A stretch of DNA of 22,289 nt from the NCBI GenBank assembly GCA_903865465.1, contig CAIPJU010000836.1:1-22289 (forward strand). The letters run 5' to 3'. This document shows positions 8,802 through 15,714 of the stretch, piece after piece. The notes under the pieces are model-generated. The model saw only the letters and a list, made by a program, of their open reading frames with translations. It did not search any database and had not been told where the DNA came from. How positions within the stretch are numbered: the stretch's first letter is position 1; every line of letters starts with the position of its first letter. The stretch comes from an uncultured Bacteroidota bacterium (GTDB lineage: Bacteria; Bacteroidota; Bacteroidia; Bacteroidales; VadinHA17). Made by a program: the position numbers and the translations under genes.

Positions 8802-9851
8802 TTAGTGATTCAGATAAGTTACAAGAGAGCTTCTGACAAATGATTTACTATCGATGATTTTACCGCTAATTTCGGGAGCTTTTATCCCTGCATAAAAGCA
8901 CTTTTTCCCCGTGAATACCCTTGCCTCATCCCATAATCCAAGTGAGATGAAGTGATTAAGAACCGTAGCCCCCCCTTCAATGAAGAGAGACTGAATTCCG
9001 GCATCAAAAAGGTATTTTACAATCTGGACAGCTGATTCAGAATCGCGGCTGAGTTTCACGATTGTGGCCTTATCAATATCCCGCTCCGCATTATGTGTAA
9101 ACACTACTGTATTTCTAACTGCACATGCCTCTGTCTTGTTTACAGTTACAGATCCTGAACTGCTTAGAATAAGCCTTAAGGGTGAAGCCCCTGTCCATTC
9201 CCTTACATCCAGTCCGGGATTATCTGCTCTGATTGTCCCTGCTCCGACAAGAATTGCCTGTTCCATTGCCCTCCACCTGTGCACCAATACCCGTTCAGAT
9301 TTGCCTGTGATCCAGTTTGGAGCTGCAGGGAGGTCATCACTTCTTTGAATATCGATATAAGAGTCAGCACTCTGAGCCCATTTAAGGGTAATATAGGGCC
9401 TCTTTTTTTCATGAAAGGTGAAGAAGCGCCTGTTAAGCCTACGGCACTCAGCTTCCGCCACACCCACAATAACCTCAAAACCGGCATCGCGTAAGCGGGA
9501 GATTCCTTTTCCTGAAACCTTATCGCTGGGATCCTGCGTTCCCACGACAATACGCGGTATTGAATGTTTTATTATGAAATCGGCGCAAGGAGGTGTTTTA
9601 CCAAAATGTGAGCATGGTTCCAGGTTTACATACAGGGTTGAGCCTTTAAGTAACTGTCTGTTTTTTACTGAATTAATGGCAATAACTTCAGCATGGGCCT
9701 CTCCCGACCGGAGGTGGTAGCCTTCGCCGATAATTTTTCCTTCATGCACAATAACAGAGCCTACCAGTGGATTGGGATAAGAAAATCCCTCAGCTCCATA
9801 AGCAAGGTCAATGCATCGTCCCATGAATTTAATATCATCTGCAGCAGACAT
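8802..9851 (-). CDS. ribD: Bifunctional riboflavin biosynthesis deaminase/reductase RibD
   Basis: Catalyses the second and third steps of riboflavin synthesis: deamination of diaminohydroxyphosphoribosylamino-pyrimidine, then NADPH-dependent reduction of the ribose side chain. The 349 residues are typical. The N-terminal deaminase domain has SYPNPLVGSVIV, the zinc/catalytic HAE (53-55) and PCSHFGKTPPC with Cys80 and Cys89. The C-terminal reductase domain starts near KRPYITLKWAQSADSYI and contains ILVGAGTIRADNPGLDVR and a SLFIEGGATVLNHFI strand. It stands alone here, with no other rib gene near it, convergent with the LOG gene and divergent from prmC with only 26 nt between start codons. That gap is too short for an FMN riboswitch, and none is visible. 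Confidence 0.96.
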   Translation of the reverse strand: MSAADDIKFMGRCIDLAYGAEGFSYPNPLVGSVIVHEGKIIGEGYHLRSGEAHAEVIAINSVKNRQLLKGSTLYVNLEPCSHFGKTPPCADFIIKHSIPRIVVGTQDPSDKVSGKGISRLRDAGFEVIVGVAEAECRRLNRRFFTFHEKKRPYITLKWAQSADSYIDIQRSDDLPAAPNWITGKSERVLVHRWRAMEQAILVGAGTIRADNPGLDVREWTGASPLRLILSSSGSVTVNKTEACAVRNTVVFTHNAERDIDKATIVKLSRDSESAVQIVKYLFDAGIQSLFIEGGATVLNHFISLGLWDEARVFTGKKCFYAGIKAPEISGKIIDSKSFVRSSLVTYLNH

Positions 9852-9865
9852 TTCGCCAAAAAGTG

Positions 9866-9873
9866 TAAATTTG
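9866..9873 (+). promoter_or_regulatory. Putative -7 element for prmC, giving a very short or absent leader
   Basis: TAAATTTG matches TAnnTTTG and ends 4 nt before the prmC ATG at 9878, so transcription would begin at or next to the start codon. Its upstream half overlaps the first codons of divergent ribD. No clear TTG is seen at the expected -33 position (about 9842-9848), which lowers confidence. Confidence 0.4.
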
Positions 9874-9877
9874 AGAT

Positions 9878-10744
9878 ATGGGTTTTAAATTACAAACAAT
9901 CAAAGATATTAAACTTTATCTTGCTACGGAACTTGAAAGCGTTTACCCGTCCCAGGAAATTGAAGCTATTGGCAGGATAATTACCAGCCATGTTACAGGT
10001 TATCAAAAACTGTATCAGATACATGACCCTGGTCTGATTATTACGGAAGAAGAGCAAAACAGAATAGAAGAAATTTGCAGGGAACTCAAAACAGGGAAAC
10101 CGCTTCAATACATAACAGGAGAAACTTACTTTTATGATTGCCTGATAAAAGTGAACCGGTCAGCCCTGATTCCTCGTCCCGAAACCGAGGAGCTGGTTGA
10201 TCTGATTATCAGGGAGAACAGAGACTTCAAGGGAAAAATTACCGACATCGGTACTGGTACAGGATGTATTGCAATCGCCCTCTCCATAAACTTGCCCCTG
10301 GCTGAAGTCACCGGGACAGATATTTCGGATGATGCAATTATACTTGCGCGTCAAAATGCCTTACTTAACAAGGCAAATGTGAAATTCGTTAAAAACAATA
10401 TTCTGGGCGAATATGAACCTGCTATTAATAAATCTGATCTCATTGTCAGCAATCCGCCTTATGTACGTGATTCCGAGAAACAATTCATGAACAGGAATGT
10501 GCTTGATTTTGAGCCGGCCGGGGCACTTTTTGTCGATGATTCTGATCCTCTTTTATTCTACAGGGCTATTTTAAAAAAGGCTGAGAGAATGCTTCTTCCA
10601 AAGGGGAAAATATACTTTGAAATAAACGAGGCTTTGGGAGATGAAATGGTGGAACTTTTGCAATTTTTCAACTATAGGGATGTCGAAAAAATTAAAGATT
10701 TAAACGGAAGGGACAGGATAATCAAAGGAAGAAAAAATGAGTGA
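9878..10744 (+). CDS. prmC: Peptide chain release factor glutamine N5-methyltransferase
   Basis: Methylates the Gln of the GGQ motif in release factors RF1 and RF2, using S-adenosylmethionine. The 288-residue length is normal. An N-terminal helical domain ends near KTGKPLQYITGETYFYDC, and LIPRPETEELV at about 98-107 is the family linker motif. The SAM-binding loop is DIGTGTGCIAIALS (123-136), and the catalytic NPPY is at 192-195 in IVSNPPYVRDSE. The target protein RF2 is encoded in the same window but in a different, minus-strand unit. The ATG at 9878 gives an N-terminus that aligns with PrmC helices; there is no other ATG nearby. The 3' end overlaps recX by 8 nt, implying translational coupling. 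Confidence 0.95.
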   Translation: MGFKLQTIKDIKLYLATELESVYPSQEIEAIGRIITSHVTGYQKLYQIHDPGLIITEEEQNRIEEICRELKTGKPLQYITGETYFYDCLIKVNRSALIPRPETEELVDLIIRENRDFKGKITDIGTGTGCIAIALSINLPLAEVTGTDISDDAIILARQNALLNKANVKFVKNNILGEYEPAINKSDLIVSNPPYVRDSEKQFMNRNVLDFEPAGALFVDDSDPLLFYRAILKKAERMLLPKGKIYFEINEALGDEMVELLQFFNYRDVEKIKDLNGRDRIIKGRKNE

Positions 10745-11207
10745 AAGTGAACTTGTAAGATCTGCATTAAACAAGGCAATGGCCTTATGTTCGCGCAGGG
10801 AATACTGCATAACAGATATAAGGTCAAAACTCGAATCATGGGAAATAGATGACAATGGCATCATTTTAATAATCAATTCATTAATAGGCGATAACTTCAT
10901 AAATGAAGATAGGTTTGCAGCTGCTTTTGTAAAAGACAAATTCAATTACAACAGATGGGGAAAGGTCAAAATTACGGCTCACCTCAGGTCGAAGAAAATA
11001 CCTTCCCAGGTCATCACAGAAGCACTTGAAGCTATTGATGATGAAACATATCTGAAGGTAATAAAGGATCTGATTGCCGTTCACAGGCGATCAGTGAGAG
11101 CCAGAAATAATTATGAACTGAAGGCCAAGCTGTTGCGGTACGGACTTTCGAAAGGATTTGAAAGCAGCATTCTGTACGACCTTCTAAATGTTAGCGATGA
11201 GGAATAA
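10737..11207 (+). CDS. recX: RecX-family regulatory protein
   Basis: Modulator of RecA filament extension, 156 residues, matching the usual 150-170. It is built of the repeated three-helix RecX modules: ALNKAMALCSRREYCITDIR followed by KLESWEIDDNGIILIINSLI, then DNFINEDRFAAAFVKDKF and WGKVKITAHLRSKKIPSQVI, and a degenerate third repeat with NNYELKAKLLRYGLSKGF. In many bacteria recX is next to recA; here it is coupled to prmC instead, with the ATG inside the last codons of prmC. No recA is visible. The end lies only 9 nt from the convergent DUF2752 gene. Confidence 0.9.
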   Translation: MSESELVRSALNKAMALCSRREYCITDIRSKLESWEIDDNGIILIINSLIGDNFINEDRFAAAFVKDKFNYNRWGKVKITAHLRSKKIPSQVITEALEAIDDETYLKVIKDLIAVHRRSVRARNNYELKAKLLRYGLSKGFESSILYDLLNVSDEE

Positions 11208-11216
11208 GCTTTATGA

Positions 11217-11684
11217 TCAGAAGATTCCTGCCCTGAGAGTAGCTATGAAAGGGAAGAAGCTTATAAAAAAGATAAGTACCGACCCTAAAGCATCGAATAA
11301 AACCAGCTCCCTCCCTGTTGAGGGATATTTCAAATAGAAAACCGAAAACATGATCCGCATAAGAAGCTGGGCAGCAAAGAAAATAAATACCCGGAGTCCG
11401 TACACATTCCATTTGAATGCCTCCTGAATGCGGCCCCTGACAATAAGTGAAAAGCTGTGCGACAATCCGCATGAAGGACAAGGCTCTCCTGTTAATTTCT
11501 GATGGATACATACAACAGGGTAGTTGTCCTTATCGGGTGAAAAAATGCCGGAATAGGCAAATATCAGTAAGACTATTCCGGCAAAAATTACATTAATGAT
11601 TATATAGGGCTCATTTCTGATACCTTGTTTCAGTTGTGTGAACAATTCACTTTTTCTTAGGTGTCGTTTTAACAATGGTGTCAT
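11217..11684 (-). CDS. DUF2752 family membrane protein
   Basis: A small inner-membrane protein of unknown function with about three to four transmembrane segments (PYIIINVIFAGIVLLIFAYS; YGLRVFIFFAAQLLMRIMFS; LGSVLIFFISFFPFIATL). The diagnostic DUF2752 motif is LTGEPCPSCGLSHSFSLI, where two Cys of CPSCG could bind metal or be redox active. The start is uncertain. I use the ATG at 11684, which overlaps the upstream DUF4190-like gene by 38 nt. A TTG at 11645 directly after that gene's TGA is possible, and an in-frame TTG/ATG-type start farther upstream (to 11744) would add a basic tail and a long overlap. The tight arrangement suggests co-expression with the DUF4190-like protein; I recall this pairing from other Bacteroidota. 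Confidence 0.78.
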   Translation of the reverse strand: MTPLLKRHLRKSELFTQLKQGIRNEPYIIINVIFAGIVLLIFAYSGIFSPDKDNYPVVCIHQKLTGEPCPSCGLSHSFSLIVRGRIQEAFKWNVYGLRVFIFFAAQLLMRIMFSVFYLKYPSTGRELVLFDALGSVLIFFISFFPFIATLRAGIF

Positions 11685-12144
11685 TCTTCGGAGTAGTTGT
11701 TCCCTCAAGTTCTTCAAGTTTCTGTTCGCGGTCCTTTGAATCACTGTTTGTATTTATCTCAACCTTATTCCCATTGCTTTCAACCTTAATTGAGACATTG
11801 TTATCTTCAAGATCCTTAACAACATTGTCCTGAACATTATTGATAACGTTCTGGATATCGCCCGGGAATTTTCCTCTTGCGATTTTGCTTGCTACATAAA
11901 TCTGTGAGAAGGAGATAAGGACCGCAATTACGGCAATTATCAAACCTGCCATCAGAAGGCCTTTATGTGAATTAAGTCTTGTTGCCTGCGAAAGCCCGAC
12001 TGAGGCTAAAATTATAGCTATGATTCCCGGGATGATTGCTATCAGCCCTACACAGGGAATGACTGCAAGCACAAAGGTTATTATTGCCGTAATAAGTGCC
12101 GCTATTCCCAGATTCTGTCCCGAATTGTTTTGTACACCTTCCAT
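11647..12144 (-). CDS. Small membrane protein, DUF4190-like, with charged C-terminal tail
   Basis: A 165-residue protein whose first 90 residues hold two to three hydrophobic segments: LGIAALITAIITFVLAVIP, the short IAIIPGIIAIILASVGLSQA, and GLLMAGLIIAVIAVLISFS. This repeats the G-I-A-I-x-L-A-x-x-G-L pattern of DUF4190-type proteins. The second half is soluble and polar, rich in Asn, Asp, Lys and Val (NVINNVQDNVVKDLEDNN), ending in a Lys/Thr/Pro tail. Function is unknown. It starts 18 nt after the stop of the thioredoxin-like lipoprotein gene and overlaps the DUF2752 gene, so the three probably form one transcript. The family name is tentative. Confidence 0.75.
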   Translation of the reverse strand: MEGVQNNSGQNLGIAALITAIITFVLAVIPCVGLIAIIPGIIAIILASVGLSQATRLNSHKGLLMAGLIIAVIAVLISFSQIYVASKIARGKFPGDIQNVINNVQDNVVKDLEDNNVSIKVESNGNKVEINTNSDSKDREQKLEELEGTTTPKNDTIVKTTPKKK

Positions 12145-12162
12145 GATATTTCAATTTATTTG

Positions 12163-12741
12163 TTATTTCCTGTTGCCTGTTAGGATATTAACTATATCCT
12201 GTTCTAAAGACGTCACAGGATTTTCAATGATGCGTCCGGCTTCATTTTTATTTTTATAGAAAATGAAGGTGGGGACCCTTTGAATCGAAAGTTTATCATA
12301 TTCCCCAACAGGTGAAAGCTTTGCATTATCAACACCAATGAATAAAATATCTTGGGCGGGAAACTGCCAGAGCGACAATATCTTCATGAAACGAGGGACT
12401 TCTCTCCTGCTATCGGGACACCAGGTACCCATTACGACTTTAATTGTAAGCCCATTCTTTGTGATCTCATTTAGCTTACTCATCGCTTCAGGTTTTGGCT
12501 GGTAATTGTCGTAACCTGTGTAATACCATTCCGAATAGGGCTCGCGGGTCAGCTGTGCAGGATCAAAATAACCAAGAAGCCAGGTCGACTGATCTGAAAA
12601 TTTCTTTTCAGTTGCTGCATGGGCTGCATTAGCCTGCTGTGCGGCTGGAATTTCAACACTCTTAATGGCGAGGGGTTTTGAGCTTCTGCATCCAAAAAGG
12701 GAAAAGAAGACTATTAAAAGGTAAACAGGGATATTTTTCAT
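12163..12741 (-). CDS. Thioredoxin-fold lipoprotein with a single-cysteine active site
   Basis: A 192-residue predicted lipoprotein. The signal peptide MKNIPVYLLIVFFSLFGC has a lipobox LFGC with Cys18, so it is probably anchored in the envelope. The C-terminal half is thioredoxin-like: IKVVMGTWCPDSRREVPRF supplies the first strand and active-site helix, and IQRVPTFIFYKN supplies the cis-Pro loop. The active site is C108-P-D-S111 rather than CxxC, so the resolving Cys is missing and ordinary disulfide exchange is not expected; a single-Cys thiol chemistry or non-enzymatic role is possible. An N-terminal region of about 70 residues (FDPAQLTREPYSEWYYTGYD) has no recognised domain. It is first in a minus-strand cluster with the DUF4190-like and DUF2752 genes. 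Confidence 0.82.
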   Translation of the reverse strand: MKNIPVYLLIVFFSLFGCRSSKPLAIKSVEIPAAQQANAAHAATEKKFSDQSTWLLGYFDPAQLTREPYSEWYYTGYDNYQPKPEAMSKLNEITKNGLTIKVVMGTWCPDSRREVPRFMKILSLWQFPAQDILFIGVDNAKLSPVGEYDKLSIQRVPTFIFYKNKNEAGRIIENPVTSLEQDIVNILTGNRK

Positions 12742-12798
12742 ACTCCGAAAATTAATTCATTGACACCTTTTTGATTTATATATAACTACAAATTAAAA

Positions 12799-12830
12799 GG
12801 AAATTTCCGAAGCAGAAAATTTATGCGGAA
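12799..12830 (-). terminator. Possible rho-independent terminator after the DUF2339 gene
   Basis: Read on the minus strand, TTCCGCA (12830-12824) can pair with TGC and GGAA (12814-12812 and 12808-12805), with a 3-nt bulge and a loop of about 9 nt. It is followed by a pyrimidine-rich tract ATTTCCTTTT. It lies 28 nt after the DUF2339 stop. A perfect palindrome GGAAATTTCC (12799-12808) overlaps the 3' arm. The stem is bulged and modest. Confidence 0.35.
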
Positions 12831-12857
12831 GAATATGCTGTTCCTGCTTCTGCTGAA

Positions 12858-14063
12858 TCAATTTTCCGGCTTTTTTATTCTCTGGCTGTAATAGATGGAG
12901 ATACCAATTGAGATTGCTGCCAGGACTAACAAAGCCAAAATCCTGTAAACTATTTCGATATGTGCGAGATCGACAAGGAAAAGATAGAAGGCAGCACAAA
13001 CCATTGTTCCAAGGGCCAGGTAGCGATATTTGACATTCTTCAGGATAAAGCTCAGAAGAAAATAAAGTAATGCTGCCATGGTCCACGACAGAGTTATAAA
13101 ATGTTTAGGAACTGCATTATACAGAGCAAATAAAACCATGAAGAAGCCTTCAAAAAGGTAAAGGTTTCTTAAGAACTCTGTCTGAATCTGTAATCTTGAT
13201 TTCTTCCAGTTAATGATCCTTGCTGAAATGAGGGCAATAAGCGCAAATGAAAAATTAACTCCACCTACCGGCTTTGATGAAATGAGATAAATTAAATAGA
13301 TAAACAGGAAAAGAAGACTGTTCATTACCACAATCAACCTGTTGCGGAACCAAAGAGCCATTGAGACAACAACCAGGCTCTGAATCGAAAGGAAGAGATA
13401 AGCCCCTGGAAATCCCAGCAACCCATAAATCGAAATACTCATCGCCATGAAGCCATAGAGAGCAAAGAATGCTGAATGAAAATTCCAGTCCGACCTTGAA
13501 TGGAGAATAGCAGAATATATTATACAACAGGCTGATAAGCCAGCAAAAAAAGCAACATAGCCGTTACTGTAATACCTTAAGGTGATAAGAAGAAGCAGTA
13601 TGGAAAAAATTATTCCGTTTATGATTGTAAGAGCAGCAATGAAATCATCAGTATGACCGTCCCGCTCTCTGAATAACAATACAACGGAGTAGCTGGCAGC
13701 AATAACAAAAAGATAAATTATACCAAAATGATGTTCTGAAATCATTTGAAACGGATTACCCATGAGGGGATTGCCGAAGATCCAAATGAAAAATGAAAAA
13801 TATGAGACAATCTCAGTTATGATTATCAGCGATTTCCATCCGAACCTGATATAATAATAGACCGATCCGATAGCTGCCAGGGTAACAATGGGAAGCATTA
13901 AATGAGTCGATTCCGCCGCAATGGCAGTAGAAATAGCAAAAAGCACCGATAATCCGGCATATGTCTGCGACTTGCTGCGAATCGCCATATATCCCTCAAA
14001 AACAACTATCAGAAGAAGTAGAATAAGCGACAATGACTTGTCAGGAATCGGAGTGAAGTTGTG
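12858..14063 (-). pseudogene. DUF2339-type multi-pass membrane protein, C-terminal part in shifted frame
   Basis: The larger part of a polytopic inner-membrane protein of unknown function. From the likely frame-change point this frame encodes about 401 residues, almost all hydrophobic helices (at least ten), for example LSLILLLLIVVFEGYMAIRS, IYLFVIAASYSVVLLF and LALLVLAAISIGISIYY. It has no ATG of its own near the beginning; the first usable start is a TTG at 14033, and upstream codons (FHNFTPIPDKSLS) read sensibly and join to the end of the N-terminal fragment. The two parts look like one gene of about 545 residues split by a -1 frame change around 14063-14069. Whether this is decay, recoding or a sequence error is unresolved. 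Confidence 0.75.
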
Positions 14064-14494
14064 AAAAAATGAAGTCTTAATGCAGAATAGAAGAACAGTA
14101 CCATTGAATTCACCCTGAACATGGAAGCCAGCTGATCATTCGATTCCTTTAAGTAGTACGATAAATAATATAATGAGGCGGCGGAACCCAAACCTATCAC
14201 AACGGATAGAAAGTTGTGACCCGTGTTCATTAAATATTGCGACAGTATAGCTATACCAATCAGCAGTACAATATTTCCCATCCAGGCTAAGCCAATACGC
14301 CCAATCTGCGACTCAAGCCCTTTATCCTCCTCCATCTCAACATCAGGCGCCGGAGTAATCTCTTTAATAATGGATTTATCTGCCTGATCAGGCAGATAGT
14401 CTGCAGTCAAATAAGGAAGTACTGATTCGATCTTCTTCAGGCGCGCTTCTATAGAATCCAGGCGTCTGCCAATATCATCTATAAAATTATCCAT
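14009..14494 (-). pseudogene. DUF2339-type membrane protein, N-terminal part up to the frame break
   Basis: Starts at ATG 14494, 22 nt after the end of the extended NrfD frame. Residues 1-25 (DDIGRRLDSIEARLKKIESV) form a short coiled-coil-like helix, typical at the start of DUF2339 proteins. After a soluble linker come LESQIGRIGLAWMGNIVLLI and helices ILSQYLMNTGHNFLSVVIGL and SAASLYYLSYYLKES, which fit the family's IGxxWLxxIGxxxLxxG pattern. The family-like sequence runs to FFYSALRLHFF; after that the frame yields an unrelated TTSLRFLTSHCRLFYFF and a stop at 14009. The true continuation is in the -1 frame (12858-14063). Alone it would be a truncated 161-residue product. Confidence 0.75.
14063..14069 (-). 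other. T-TTT-TTC heptamer at the DUF2339 frame break
   Basis: On the minus strand the zero frame reads CAT TTT TTC, so the seven bases have the X-XXY-YYZ form of a -1 slippery site (U UUU UUC). A -1 slip here gives ALRLHFF-HNFTPIPDKSL and enters the long downstream frame exactly. The run of six T is equally a place where a base can be lost in replication or sequencing: with seven T the gene would be continuous and give the same protein. Confidence 0.55.
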
Positions 14495-14516
14495 ATCTTT
14501 GTATATCAGGGGTTTC

Positions 14517-14633
14517 CTAATCTTCTACTTCCACCATTTTCCATGGAGGCAATAGCCATAAAAGAAATGTAAGTATACCAACAGGAAGCAGGAGCCAGAA
14601 TGCTGCCATTAATGTTCCATCCAGACCAATCAG
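14517..14633 (-). pseudogene. Final transmembrane helix of the NrfD-like protein, after an in-frame TGA
   Basis: Directly after the NrfD-like stop (TGA 14636-14634) the same frame stays open for 38 codons to TAG at 14519-14517. It reads LIGLDGTLMAAFWLL, then LPVGILTFLLWLLPPWK, then a short acidic tail. This is a hydrophobic helix ending in LLPPW, as I recall for the C-terminus of NrfD/DsrP-type proteins. Including it gives 398 positions, the usual family length, versus 359 without it. An internal ATG (14609) could start a separate 30-residue single-helix protein, which is the alternative reading. Confidence 0.6.
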
Positions 14634-15713
14634 TCAAAGTTTAAAGCTCGTGAATCCTGAAAAGCTCTTTGAAAATAGTTGTCCTCCGATAACGACATTC
14701 CATCTCATTGAATAGACACCAATCAATACCAGTACGCCGGTAATGAAATAAAGGGTCTTCCGGAGTTTTATCTGATGTTTGTAGAATTGAAGGAAAGCAA
14801 GAGTCACCAGGGGAATTATTGTTCCTACGAGACCCTGACCTACAAACAGGGTGAGGTACAGTTTCCCCGAGACAAGCATTTTAATTATCTCAAAAGATTC
14901 TTCAGCCTCATAAATCCTGTGTACCTGATCGAGAGCCTCGAGAGTGAAGTCAAGAATCAGCACAAAAAAGAGATATTTCCCTATGGCATCAAGGACTTTG
15001 ACGTCAATATTCTGTTTGCGGAAATATGATATTATCATATAAACCAGCAGGACCAGAGCAATTCCGGATACCATGGCAGAAAAGAGAAATATTATTGGCA
15101 TCAGCGGAGTTGACCACCAGGGGTTTGCTTTTATTGAGCCGAAAATAAAACCAACATAACCATGTAATATAAATGCAGAAGGAATTCCCACGATGGTAAT
15201 TAAATAACCGAGCTTCCTGTCCCATTTTAGCGTACGTGGCGAAATGTCACTCAAACCAAGCGTAAGTATCTTATACACCCATTTCATGATCCCCTTTTTC
15301 TCATTTGACCAGATAACCATACTGTGCCTGTAATCGAACCAGATCTCCAGAAGAAGGACAACCGCCAGATACCACAGGTATACAAACCCGAATATTGCCA
15401 TGGCTGAGGAAGAATGAGGTGTAATCATTATTTCATAAGCCCTCTTGGGTTGTGATAGATGACTTATCAAAGGCATAGTTGCAACAAGCAGAAAAGATAA
15501 GGCTGTCAGGAGAGCAATCTGGTAAGTAGGCTTAAGTATTTTGACTTTAAAGACTCTTTCGAGCGATGCCAGAATAAATGCGCCGGCAACAAGTCCGGTT
15601 ATGAAGGGATAAACTACAATAAGAATGCTCCATTGCAGTTCAATTTCATTTGGGAAAATATAACCCTGTGCATGTGCAAGGATGTCATAAAGTGCCTGGT
15701 AATTTGGGTCCAT
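14634..15713 (-). CDS. NrfD/DsrP-type quinone-interacting membrane subunit, apparently truncated
   Basis: An integral membrane subunit of about nine helices in the 359 residues before the stop. It belongs to the NrfD/PsrC/DsrP superfamily that exchanges electrons or protons with menaquinone. Visible landmarks are YPFITGLVAGAFILASLERVF in the first helix, MPLISHLSQPKRAYEIMITP, HGYVGFIFGSIKANPWWSTP, LDFTLEALDQVHRIYE and the C-terminal SMRWNVVIGGQLFSKSFSGF. It starts 1 nt after the stop of the ferredoxin subunit, so it is translationally coupled and very likely forms a complex with it and the cytochrome. The frame ends at a TGA that appears premature: the following in-frame codons encode the expected last helix. 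DsrP-like is the closest architecture, but no dsr or nrf catalytic gene is present, so I give no symbol. Confidence 0.88.
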   Translation of the reverse strand: MDPNYQALYDILAHAQGYIFPNEIELQWSILIVVYPFITGLVAGAFILASLERVFKVKILKPTYQIALLTALSFLLVATMPLISHLSQPKRAYEIMITPHSSSAMAIFGFVYLWYLAVVLLLEIWFDYRHSMVIWSNEKKGIMKWVYKILTLGLSDISPRTLKWDRKLGYLITIVGIPSAFILHGYVGFIFGSIKANPWWSTPLMPIIFLFSAMVSGIALVLLVYMIISYFRKQNIDVKVLDAIGKYLFFVLILDFTLEALDQVHRIYEAEESFEIIKMLVSGKLYLTLFVGQGLVGTIIPLVTLAFLQFYKHQIKLRKTLYFITGVLVLIGVYSMRWNVVIGGQLFSKSFSGFTSFKL

Positions 15714-15714
15714 A

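Noticed and set aside
9852..9877. FMN riboswitch before ribD.
   Set aside because: Only 26 nt separate ribD from prmC, and the adjacent sequence is prmC coding; there is no RFN-like element.
14610..14640. Possible selenocysteine insertion at the NrfD TGA: a GGTCT occurs 6 nt after the TGA, recalling the apical loop of E. coli SECIS elements.
   Set aside because: Flanking bases form only a three-base-pair stem, far weaker than a bacterial SECIS, and no Cys/Sec role is known at this place in NrfD proteins.
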